The notes under the pieces were generated by a model. The model had not been told where the DNA came from, ran no database searches, and saw only the letters and a list, made by a program, of their open reading frames with translations. Shown here in pieces: positions 14,878-22,376 of a stretch of 31,900 nt of DNA. The stretch is from Bacteroidota bacterium (GTDB taxonomy: Bacteria > Bacteroidota > Bacteroidia > Bacteroidales > JAAUTT01). Each line of letters begins with the position of its first letter. The first letter of the stretch is position 1. The position numbers and the translations under genes were made by a program. The stretch spans positions 1 to 31,900 of the forward strand of contig JAEYWD010000015.1 of assembly GCA_023429135.1 (NCBI GenBank), given 5' to 3'.

Positions 14878-16795
14878 CGTCTTTTATAGTAAAAAATGAA
14901 TATTGATAGTTCATTGGTATGATCGAATTATAATCTTCTACCGAAGCTCCTGCAAGACAGGCGTCAATGATTCTTTTGCCAGTGGCGGAGAGTTCCGGAA
15001 CCTGATATTTCTTCAATTCTTTTTTGAAGAATTCAAATAAAATTTCTGCTCCGGCATCGTAACCATCCGTTCCAACTTCAATCTGGCGGTGAACCTGCAA
15101 AAATCTCGAAGGAATCTTAGCACCTTCAATGGTAAGATAATTGAGTTCAAAACCAAGCAAAGAACACCGCGATGGCTGATACTGGTCGCTACGGAGTTTC
15201 GCGTTTCCGCGGCGGGTAAGATACTCACGCATTAAAAGCTGAGGTTTGAAACCAACTTTCCAGGCTCCGATATGCTGATTGGGAACCAGCGTATATCGCA
15301 TGCGGGGAGTTTGAATAATCTGTTCGAGCAACATATTCGCGTGATCGATCATTTTCCCGGTAGCAAATGGCCAATACGACCCTACTCCTTCGCTTTCCAT
15401 ATTACCTGTACCAACAATGCTCGGATTAGCATGGCCGCGTGGTGATACCAAACGCCACAACCAGGCCAAAGCGGGCGGTAAGATATGAAATAATCCTACG
15501 ATTCCATAACTTGGATTTTCGCGTGTACACGGCGGAGTGCGAACTCCAAAACTACGGATATCAACAGTAACAGGTTTGTTTATAACCCCAGGAACAATAG
15601 AGCGGGGAACAATTACCCGGGGATTAGGGCAACGTTTGCCAGGCGCATCCTCTGTATGGTCCCATATTAAAGCAGTACTTCCCGGATTGGATTGTATATT
15701 CAGAAATAAAAGCGGCTCTTTAGTTTTTATGGTGAGTTTTTCCAGAAACGGGTCGTCGCCATAATCGTTAACACTGTCTACGCGAATAAACCATGCATTT
15801 TCTGCGTCGAGCACAGTGAGCTTACCATTGTTTTTCTGAATGGATGGGTGACACAGCGCCATATCGTCGGTAACCGGATTGAAAGAACAGAAAAGCGGGA
15901 AGTTGATCAAACGCTTTTCGCCGGTTAACATATTTTCACCAATCTGTACCTGGCCGTTAGGTTCTCTTACAATATTCTGCAACATTTCGCTCTTACCTCC
16001 CCCACTGGCACCCTCGTGCATAAAGGTTGTAATATTATCGTAAGGACTCACAACCTGAACGGTTGAACAATGGGCTGTTATCCAGCCTTCTTTTTCGCCT
16101 TTGGTAAGGAGGGCTCCATACAAACCTTTTTTGGCACTTGGACCAGGATAAAGGTTATAGGAAAATATTTCGTGAAGATTTTCGGAACGTTTATGTACTA
16201 CAATTTGTTTTCCGTTAAAATGAGTATGGCGGAAGGTTGGAGCAACGTAAATGGCCGAATCGATTGAAAATTCAGCAGGGAGTTCATTTAACGGGATTAT
16301 ACTTTGCAGCATCGAAAGTCCCATGGCAAAAAAGCCGGCGTTGGCAGGAGCAATTGCAATACCTCCCGATCCAATTTTCTCGCGTCCTGCAAAGTAGAAG
16401 AAAACAGCCAAATCCTGTTCTTTAAGCCAGTTTAAAGTTTCTTTTCTAAGCGAATCAAATTCATAACCAAACCTGTCTTTAAACTTTTCCTTATCACTTG
16501 GAAGGTCGTCGGCAATGGCCATGGTATCGGGATCGCGACGACGCATATACGACTCCGTATAATTTGCAGAAATTCCATTAGTTACCCTATGAACAACAAC
16601 TTCGGTAATCTCACCTTTTCCAGGAATGTTATACTTCACCTCGAAGCTGGAGTTTCCTTCTCCACCTACAGCGGCAACAGCCAATTCCTTTACATTATCA
16701 AAAGATTGAAAAGACTTGCAGCTACTCAGAATAACAAAAGCATCGTCGGGCAAGCTAATCTTTTTTTTCTCCAGCACTTTAAAAAACTCACTCAT
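14846..16795 (-). CDS. DUF4914 family protein (PEPCK-like P-loop protein)
   Basis: The 649-residue product matches what I know of the DUF4914 family in length and composition. It has a Walker A-like loop EGASGGGKSEM (P-loop at ~262-270) that resembles the kinase-1a loop of phosphoenolpyruvate carboxykinase. Further down, GLFHILPPALAWLWRLVSPR and the Gly-rich GTGNMESEGVGSYWPFATG recall the C-terminal mobile region of PEPCK. The canonical PEPCK Asp-Asp kinase-2 and oxaloacetate-binding blocks are not readily recognised, so I do not call it PEPCK. No signal peptide: cytoplasmic. Its reaction is unknown to me; a nucleotide-dependent kinase or carboxykinase is a guess. It has its own promoter and operator and heads a run with purE, sua5 and a HAD hydrolase. 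Confidence 0.8.
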   Translation of the reverse strand: MSEFFKVLEKKKISLPDDAFVILSSCKSFQSFDNVKELAVAAVGGEGNSSFEVKYNIPGKGEITEVVVHRVTNGISANYTESYMRRRDPDTMAIADDLPSDKEKFKDRFGYEFDSLRKETLNWLKEQDLAVFFYFAGREKIGSGGIAIAPANAGFFAMGLSMLQSIIPLNELPAEFSIDSAIYVAPTFRHTHFNGKQIVVHKRSENLHEIFSYNLYPGPSAKKGLYGALLTKGEKEGWITAHCSTVQVVSPYDNITTFMHEGASGGGKSEMLQNIVREPNGQVQIGENMLTGEKRLINFPLFCSFNPVTDDMALCHPSIQKNNGKLTVLDAENAWFIRVDSVNDYGDDPFLEKLTIKTKEPLLFLNIQSNPGSTALIWDHTEDAPGKRCPNPRVIVPRSIVPGVINKPVTVDIRSFGVRTPPCTRENPSYGIVGLFHILPPALAWLWRLVSPRGHANPSIVGTGNMESEGVGSYWPFATGKMIDHANMLLEQIIQTPRMRYTLVPNQHIGAWKVGFKPQLLMREYLTRRGNAKLRSDQYQPSRCSLLGFELNYLTIEGAKIPSRFLQVHRQIEVGTDGYDAGAEILFEFFKKELKKYQVPELSATGKRIIDACLAGASVEDYNSIIPMNYQYSFFTIKDDEQSSDNNGL

Positions 16796-16817
16796 ATTTC
16801 TCTTTTTATTTCCGATT

Positions 16818-16825
16818 CAAAGATA
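16818..16825 (-). promoter_or_regulatory. -7 box for DUF4914 operon
   Basis: On the minus strand this reads TATCTTTG, a perfect TAnnTTTG match, 22 bases before the DUF4914 start. The operator-like triple half-site lies 9 bases upstream, where a -33 box would be expected. Confidence 0.6.
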
Positions 16826-16834
16826 ATCGTTTTT

Positions 16835-16860
16835 ACTTAATAAATTAAGTAGTACTTAAT
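16835..16860 (-). promoter_or_regulatory. Operator-like triple half-site upstream of DUF4914
   Basis: Reading the plus strand, ACTTAAT (16835-16841), ATTAAGT (16844-16850) and ACTTAAT (16854-16860) form two overlapping perfect palindromes with spacers AA and AGT. The same arrangement occurs upstream of the XRE-cupin gene. It is a candidate binding site of that regulator. Confidence 0.7.
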
Positions 16861-16876
16861 TTTATAGTTTATAATA

Positions 16877-17428
16877 TTAAAAATGAGGTGGGGATTGAAT
16901 CCATAAAACTTCTGTATCAGCGTCATAAAAGTTCGCAACTTTAAAATCCGATTTGGCGTTAAAATATACACTATCGCCCGACCGTAAATCGAAACTTTTC
17001 TTATCCAGTTCAAGACGAATCTGCCCGTTCAGGATATAGCAGAAAACCTGCCCCTTTGCATGTGCAAAAAATTCATTAATGGATGAATCTTTAGTAAACC
17101 GGAGCAGATAAGTATCCATATGCTTATTCATATCGTGATGCGAGAGGAGATAAATTTTAGTTCCTGAAATCGTTTGATCGATGTACTTGATGTCGTGCCG
17201 GTAAACAACAGGATTATTGGCAAGCGACTCATTCTCGCCAATTAACTCTCCGACTGTGGTATGCAGATTTTCAGCGATGGATTTAAGGGTAAGTATAGAT
17301 GGAAACGATTTTGCCTTTTCAATCTGAGAAAGCGCACTTGCACTAATCCCTACCTTTTCGGCCAATTCATTCAGGTTTAAATTATGAAACTCCCTCTTTT
17401 TTTTAATTCTTTCTCCAATACGTTGCAT
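16877..17428 (-). CDS. XRE-family regulator with C-terminal cupin domain
   Basis: The 183-residue protein has an N-terminal helix-turn-helix (about 5-61; NLNELAEKVGISASALSQIE is the recognition helix-turn-helix) and a C-terminal cupin (~100-180). The cupin has the HAKGQVFCYILNGQIRLEL and LRSGDSVYFNAKSDF strands. This is the common sensor-regulator layout in which the cupin binds a small metabolite or metal and alters DNA binding. The metal ligands are incomplete, with one His in FFAHAKGQ and a few others scattered, so metal binding is uncertain. A triple ACTTAAT-type site upstream of its own gene and an equivalent one before DUF4914 suggest it represses both. The DUF4914 gene begins 81 bp downstream on the same strand. 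Confidence 0.9.
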   Translation of the reverse strand: MQRIGERIKKKREFHNLNLNELAEKVGISASALSQIEKAKSFPSILTLKSIAENLHTTVGELIGENESLANNPVVYRHDIKYIDQTISGTKIYLLSHHDMNKHMDTYLLRFTKDSSINEFFAHAKGQVFCYILNGQIRLELDKKSFDLRSGDSVYFNAKSDFKVANFYDADTEVLWIQSPPHF

Positions 17429-17444
17429 AAAGCAAAATTTTGGA

Positions 17445-17452
17445 CAAAATTA
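17445..17452 (-). promoter_or_regulatory. -7 box for XRE-cupin gene
   Basis: The minus strand reads TAATTTTG, a perfect match to TAnnTTTG, 16 bases before the start codon. The triple half-site lies two bases upstream of it. Confidence 0.55.
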
Positions 17453-17454
17453 GC

Positions 17455-17480
17455 ACTTAATTTCTGAAGTAATACTTAAT
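17455..17480 (-). promoter_or_regulatory. Operator-like triple half-site upstream of XRE-cupin gene
   Basis: On the plus strand, ACTTAAT (17455-17461), CTGAAGT (17464-17470, a degenerate ATTAAGT) and ACTTAAT (17474-17480) have the same spacing as the site at 16835-16860. The two 26-bp sites agree at 21 positions. The position near the -7 box suits autorepression. Confidence 0.7.
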
Positions 17481-17574
17481 ATAATTTTTTTGTGAACATA
17501 AATAAAAATGAATACAAACTATCTTGCGAGAAATCCGTATTTAGACTGTCAAATCAACCAAACCTAATCAAACC

Positions 17575-18723
17575 ATGAGCGACACTTACACTGTAACCAC
17601 CCGAACATCGTGGGGTTCACGCCTCAAAAATTCATTTAAGAGAATATTTTTTGGCATTATCCTGATTATTGCCGGGATAATCTTACTGTTTTGGAATGAA
17701 GGCAGAACGGTAAAAAACAAACGCGCCCTGCAAGAGGGCGAAAAAGCTGTTGTTAGCGTACCCTGCGAGAATATCGACCAGGCAAATGAAGGGAAACTGG
17801 TACATTTCACAGGAATGGCCACCACCACGGACTCTGTCTACGACGGTGACTTTGGCATCTCAGAGGTAGCAATAAGCCTGGAGCGCAAAGTAGAAATGTA
17901 TCAATGGAAAGAAAATGAAGAATCGACCACAAAGAAAAAGCTTGGAGGCTCAGAAGAAACCACAACCAAATATACTTATACAAAAGAGTGGTCGGGTTCG
18001 TTAAATAAATCGGAGAATTTTCAGAAACCGGAAAAACATCAGAATCCTGCCGAATTTCCATATCCTTCAAATACAACTTATGCCGCCAATGTAAATTTAG
18101 GAGCATATAAACTTCCTGAGTCGCTGGTACACCGTATTTCAGGCTCAGAAAGTCTGCAACTCAATAAGGCAGCCATATTGTTGCCAAAAAATGCTCAGCT
18201 AAACGCTTCTACTATTTACATAGGAAAAGGCACTGCTTCAGACCCAAAAGTTGGAGATATTAAAATCAGCTACTCTGTAGTTAAACCTCAACAAGTGAGC
18301 ATTGTGGGTTTACAAAAAGGTATCAGCGTGGAACCATATATCGCTAAAAACGGCAAACAGGTATTTCTTTTGCAATCGGGCACCATAGCTGCCGACCAGA
18401 TGTTTAAAGTTCAAATAAGCTCAAACAACAAAATGGGCTGGATATTAAGGTTAGTTGGATTTATCATGATCTTTGCCGGTTTTGGAGCAGTTTTCAAAAT
18501 CCTTTCTGTAATTGCCGATGTTGTTCCGTTTATTGGGAGAATTGTTTCATTCGGCACAGGATTGATTTCAGGATTACTTGCGACGGCCATCAGTTTAGTA
18601 ATTATTGCAACAGCCTGGATTTATTACCGGCCTGTGATTGCGTTCAGTCTTTTGGGAGGTGCAGTTATTGCGCTTATAATTGTATTTACTGCTGGAAGAA
18701 AAAAGAAGGCGGCAGTTCAATAA
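17575..18723 (+). CDS. TMEM43-family membrane protein
   Basis: The 382-residue product starts with a ~20-residue cytoplasmic tail and a transmembrane segment at ~22-41 (IFFGIILIIAGIILLFWNEG), then a large extracytoplasmic domain (~45-285). The C-terminal part has three to four hydrophobic segments (~288-312, 320-350, 353-375). The LFWNEGRTV block after the first segment and the KVEMYQWKE / KYTYTKEWS blocks are typical of TMEM43, a eukaryotic-like inner nuclear membrane family also found in bacteria. The bacterial function is not established. The gene is divergent from the XRE-cupin gene, with 146 bp between them; whether the regulator also affects it is open. Its stop lies directly at a bidirectional terminator. 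Confidence 0.88.
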   Translation: MSDTYTVTTRTSWGSRLKNSFKRIFFGIILIIAGIILLFWNEGRTVKNKRALQEGEKAVVSVPCENIDQANEGKLVHFTGMATTTDSVYDGDFGISEVAISLERKVEMYQWKENEESTTKKKLGGSEETTTKYTYTKEWSGSLNKSENFQKPEKHQNPAEFPYPSNTTYAANVNLGAYKLPESLVHRISGSESLQLNKAAILLPKNAQLNASTIYIGKGTASDPKVGDIKISYSVVKPQQVSIVGLQKGISVEPYIAKNGKQVFLLQSGTIAADQMFKVQISSNNKMGWILRLVGFIMIFAGFGAVFKILSVIADVVPFIGRIVSFGTGLISGLLATAISLVIIATAWIYYRPVIAFSLLGGAVIALIIVFTAGRKKKAAVQ

Positions 18724-18768
18724 AAAAATATCCGGGCACTGAGCTTGTCGAAGTGTCCGGATATTTTT
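18724..18768. terminator. Bidirectional terminator carrying a dispersed motif
   Basis: The arms AAAAATATCCGGGCACT (18724-18740) and AGTGTCCGGATATTTTT (18752-18768) pair with a single G-T wobble, giving a 17-bp stem flanked by A- and T-runs that would stop transcription both ways. It begins at the TMEM43 stop and ends 6 bp before the stop of the convergent barrel gene. The apical part is the word GAGCTTGTCGAAG, which I know as a dispersed repeat in many bacterial genomes. Confidence 0.85.
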
Positions 18769-18774
18769 GAACCA

Positions 18775-19386
18775 CTATTTTAACTTATAAACCACCCCAA
18801 ACCGAAAACCCGACTCAAGGATCTGCTGACGATTATCTTTGTGTTCAAATGGAACCAGGGAATAAATTTTAGCATAAGGATTAGCAAACAATCCTATGCC
18901 CGATTTAAAATCATATTTTAAGCCTACTCCGAGTAAACTTCCCAGCCCCGTCTGACCGTCAATTGGCATGGAGCCGCCATCGATATTGACCATCAAACCG
19001 CCATTTATAAATAGATACTTCAAAAAACTAGCACGCAATGTTAACGGGATGCTTAAAACACTGAAATCTTCGTTCCTGGGAGCTGCATCAATAAAAGGAG
19101 CCGGTTTGATTTCAATTTTATGCCGGGAATATTCAACTCCTGTTTCTAATTCGAGCCATCGCAATTTTCCGACAGATTGAATATAATCAAAACCCACGGT
19201 ATAAAAGTCCTTACCATAATAACTGGGACCACCTATAAGCTCTTTACCACCAACACGGGCAACATCGTTTTCGCCAAATGAAGAAAAGGTAAGTCCAATT
19301 CTTTTTACAGAATAAGTGTCCTGAGCCTGAGAAAGAATTGTGGTCAAACTGAAAATCAGCAGAAAGTATAAAGTTCTCATCATCAT
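18775..19386 (-). CDS. Outer-membrane beta-barrel protein
   Basis: The 203-residue product has a signal peptide (MRTLYFLLIFSLTTILSQAQ; the ATG at 19380 is an equally good start) and then alternating strands with Gly and aromatic ends: LELETGVEYSRHKIEI, SLLGVGLKYDFKSGIGLFA and a final strand LESGFRFGVVYKLK. This fits a small porin-like or OmpA-like 8-strand barrel. No specific family is recognised. It lies 132 bp downstream of the GH5 gene on the same strand, so it could be the last gene of the polysaccharide locus or an unrelated neighbour. Its 3' end shares a terminator with TMEM43. Confidence 0.65.
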   Translation of the reverse strand: MMMRTLYFLLIFSLTTILSQAQDTYSVKRIGLTFSSFGENDVARVGGKELIGGPSYYGKDFYTVGFDYIQSVGKLRWLELETGVEYSRHKIEIKPAPFIDAAPRNEDFSVLSIPLTLRASFLKYLFINGGLMVNIDGGSMPIDGQTGLGSLLGVGLKYDFKSGIGLFANPYAKIYSLVPFEHKDNRQQILESGFRFGVVYKLK

Positions 19387-19518
19387 TTGTAGATTAATTA
19401 TAAGAACAGATGCCGGTTAGCAGAATTGGTTGCGTTGGGAAAGTATTTATAAAAAAGAAGACTTATCAACACTTATTGAAAGAGGTTCCAAACTTTTAGC
19501 AACATTATCAGAGCCTTC

Positions 19519-22242
19519 CTACTGAATCACTAATGCTTGCCGATGAATCAGGGCATCGGAACTAATGCTCAAAAAATACAAACCTTTGTTATAAGTGGAC
19601 AAGTCAAGCATATAGTTCTGAAACGGCTCCACTGTCTTTTGAAAGCAGATTTTCCCGCATCCATCAGTTACCTGAAGCACAATTCTCTTCTCCAAATTGT
19701 TATCGGCTTTCAAATTGAAAACTCCACCGGAAGGATTAGGATAAACAATCAAACTTTTACCTGTTTCAATATCGGTGGTTGAAGTTGCAGTTCCTCTGAA
19801 ATTTAAATAATTGGTATTAAAACGTCCTATAGCCACAGTAAACCGTAGACGTTGCACTCCGGCAGGTAAATTTACCGAAACAGTCTTTGTACTCCAGTTT
19901 TGCCATCCTCCCGTTACTGTAAAATCGGCAGTGTTAAGCACTGTTTTAACTCCGCTGTTCATAAGAGCAAGCTCTGCTCTTGTATTGTTATCGGGTGTTG
20001 AATACCGGATGTCGACATTATACATTCCTGCCGTTCGGACATTTACCAGAAACTCCAGGTAATCGCCATTATCAGAATAGCCTACATCCTTTCCACCACC
20101 AGTATCGGTACAATCCTCAACTGATAAACCATAGTTCTCAGTAAAATTTTCAGCTTCAATTCTTCCTGGTATAGGTTGGGTTGCAGGCAAATTATTAATC
20201 ACAGGCTTTGTCGCAAATGTGGCCAGCGTTTTTCCATCGGAGGTAGAGATTGAAGTGCCTGTATACGACAGCGAAAGCTGATCGCCACAAAGAATATTCC
20301 CACTAATATTCAAAACAATAAGTTTATCGTTGGAGGTACTCTGCTCAACACTCCCGATAGCAATCACCGAGCCTGACATTAAAGAGAAACTGGTGGCAGA
20401 AAGTGACAACCCTGCTTTAAGACTTTCGTTAAACGTGAGATAAACCTTTTTACCATCCTCGTTAGTGTAAGCTGAAAGCAACTTCAAGGATGCTGATGTC
20501 GTTGTTGTTGGGCCAGTCCATGTCATTGAACTGATATTAAATCCACCCTGATCAATTTTCAAAGTAAGCGTATCCACACCCTTTGTGAGAGGCATGTCAG
20601 TAATGGTAACCGACTGCCACTGCTGGTATCCTCCGGTGTTGGGCACAACAACTGTTCCGGTAACATCCTGTCCGTTTACTTCCACATGAAACAATCCGCC
20701 GTTATTACTGGTAGCCACTCTGAAAAGAACATCGTAATATCCGGTTTGAGTAACATTAACCGTATATTTCATCCACTCATTCTTGTTGGTCCAGCCAACA
20801 TTAAAACCATTGTTATACTGTGTATCGGTACATTTTTCAATATCAACACCATCATTACGATATGCTGAGCCCTTGTTCCATTCGGATGAAGTTTCCTTAT
20901 CGTTCATATAATCAGCATCCATATATGCTTTGCCCACTTTACCCATATCGTAATCTACAAAGGCAATTGTGCCGGGTATTAAATGTTGTCTGAACGGAAT
21001 AATTGCGGTCTGCTTTACCTGACGGAACATGGCGTCCATAACTTCGGGATGAATTACACATTTTTGAATCCGGGCATTCTCAGCCATGTTTAATAAAGCG
21101 CTTTTCGCAAAATCAACGGTAGGTTTAATACCTCCCTTTTCCCAATAATTAAGCAATGTGCGGTAATCCTCGGTTTCAACAATAGTTGCCGGGCCGGTCA
21201 CTGAACCGATTTTCTTTAATGGCCACCATGCCCAGCCAATATTGTTATCTTCCATGGTCTTTATTGTGCGGAAAAACCATTCGTTGCTGTTTTCGCCCGA
21301 TTCGCCCAACCATATAGGCACATTGTAATTATTTCGGATATCGAGCATCCATTGAATAGATCCTGAATTTGTTGCATTCCAGTATTTATGGAAGCTATAA
21401 GCCATATTCTGATCCATCAACGGATCTGAAATTCCGGCGGGAAGCAAACCCGTAAAGTCGTTTGCAAACCAGTTCCCTTCGATAAAGATGATATGATTTT
21501 TATCCACGGATCGGATGGCAGCAATAATATCTTTGTAAAGCTGCCTGAGCATAATTCCGCCAGGTAAATCCCAGTTAGGCTCATTAAGAATATCGTAACC
21601 GCCAATCATACCATTGTTGGCATATTTTTCGGCAATTTTCCGCCAAAGCTCCACCGTTTTTGCACGATTAGCAGCACTTTCCCAAAGAGATGGCTTGGTA
21701 TTGTCGTAATCGGCAATAGCTGCATCGTGCCCCTGTCCGCCGGGAGCAGCGTGCAAATCAAGAATCAGATACATACGATTTACTGTACACCATTTCAGCA
21801 AACTATCAACCAAATTAAAGCCTTTGTCGAACCATGTATTTTGTCCGGGAACTGGTTCTTTCTCAATAGGAAGTGTAAATAAGTTATAATGCATCGGGAG
21901 GCGGATGCTGTTGAAGCCCCATTTCGCCAGTGAATCCACATCGGCACGGGTACAATGATTTTGAAGCCATAAATCGTAAAACTCGTTCATACCTGCTTCT
22001 CCAATAAGCTCTGCGATTTTAGCCTTTAATGCGAATTGAGTTCCTGCAAAGGCACTGGTACGCATCATATATCCTTCCTGGAGCATCCATCCGCCAAGGC
22101 CCATTCCCCGCAGGATCACTTCCTGTCCATTCCCGTCGACAATTTTTTTATTGTCGCGGTGAAGAAAGCCCTGGGATTTTAAGGAGGACATTATGAAAAG
22201 GAGAGAAACTATAAATAAAAACTTAGTAGTATTAGTTTTCAT
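19519..22242 (-). CDS. GH5 glycosidase with two CBM6 modules and T9SS sorting domain
   Basis: The 907-residue protein has a signal peptide (~1-24) and a GH5 catalytic domain at ~28-400. The acid/base is Glu221 in DILNEPNW and the nucleophile Glu314 in WLGESGEN, with His285 in SFHKYW as a typical active-site residue. A CBM6-like module follows (~430-575; GFNVGWTNKNEWMKYTV), then an Ig-like linker domain (~578-685), a second CBM6 (~690-820; GRIEAENF, DVGYSDNGDYLEF) and a type A T9SS sorting domain starting with YPNPSGG (834-840). The enzyme would be secreted through T9SS and attached to or released from the surface. The GH5 group resembles exo-/endo-beta-glucanases, and with the GH16 neighbour a beta-1,3-glucan target is likely (inference). 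It is the last catalytic gene of the locus. Confidence 0.9.
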   Translation of the reverse strand: MKTNTTKFLFIVSLLFIMSSLKSQGFLHRDNKKIVDGNGQEVILRGMGLGGWMLQEGYMMRTSAFAGTQFALKAKIAELIGEAGMNEFYDLWLQNHCTRADVDSLAKWGFNSIRLPMHYNLFTLPIEKEPVPGQNTWFDKGFNLVDSLLKWCTVNRMYLILDLHAAPGGQGHDAAIADYDNTKPSLWESAANRAKTVELWRKIAEKYANNGMIGGYDILNEPNWDLPGGIMLRQLYKDIIAAIRSVDKNHIIFIEGNWFANDFTGLLPAGISDPLMDQNMAYSFHKYWNATNSGSIQWMLDIRNNYNVPIWLGESGENSNEWFFRTIKTMEDNNIGWAWWPLKKIGSVTGPATIVETEDYRTLLNYWEKGGIKPTVDFAKSALLNMAENARIQKCVIHPEVMDAMFRQVKQTAIIPFRQHLIPGTIAFVDYDMGKVGKAYMDADYMNDKETSSEWNKGSAYRNDGVDIEKCTDTQYNNGFNVGWTNKNEWMKYTVNVTQTGYYDVLFRVATSNNGGLFHVEVNGQDVTGTVVVPNTGGYQQWQSVTITDMPLTKGVDTLTLKIDQGGFNISSMTWTGPTTTTSASLKLLSAYTNEDGKKVYLTFNESLKAGLSLSATSFSLMSGSVIAIGSVEQSTSNDKLIVLNISGNILCGDQLSLSYTGTSISTSDGKTLATFATKPVINNLPATQPIPGRIEAENFTENYGLSVEDCTDTGGGKDVGYSDNGDYLEFLVNVRTAGMYNVDIRYSTPDNNTRAELALMNSGVKTVLNTADFTVTGGWQNWSTKTVSVNLPAGVQRLRFTVAIGRFNTNYLNFRGTATSTTDIETGKSLIVYPNPSGGVFNLKADNNLEKRIVLQVTDGCGKICFQKTVEPFQNYMLDLSTYNKGLYFLSISSDALIHRQALVIQ

Positions 22243-22258
22243 ACATATTTTTTATTAA

Positions 22259-22341
22259 GCATCCCGAATGATGTATTGAAAAAAGTTTTCAAACACATCA
22301 TCCGCGATACACATTGTTATAATAGTTTTCATCTGGGATGC
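22259..22341. repeat. Nested hairpins between GH16 and GH5 genes
   Basis: An outer pair GCATCCC (22259-22265) / GGGATGC (22335-22341) encloses an inner hairpin: ATGATGT with ACATCAT (22268-22274 and 22295-22301), then TTGAAAA with TTTTCAA around AAG. The structure lies in the GH16-GH5 gap and would be present in their shared mRNA just before the GH5 start. It could be an RNA processing, stability or attenuation element. Confidence 0.5.
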
Positions 22342-22376
22342 GGGCGGCTTACCCTATCCGTCAATATAAGAGATGT

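Noticed and set aside
14846..16795. Calling the P-loop protein a phosphoenolpyruvate carboxykinase
   Set aside because: Only the P-loop and some C-terminal glycine-rich features resemble PEPCK; the family blocks for oxaloacetate and metal binding are not recognised, and DUF4914 fits better.
17575..18723. XRE-cupin control of TMEM43 through the shared spacer
   Set aside because: The triple half-site is close to the -7 box of the XRE gene but about 95 bp from the TMEM43 start, and no clear plus-strand promoter is seen to link them.
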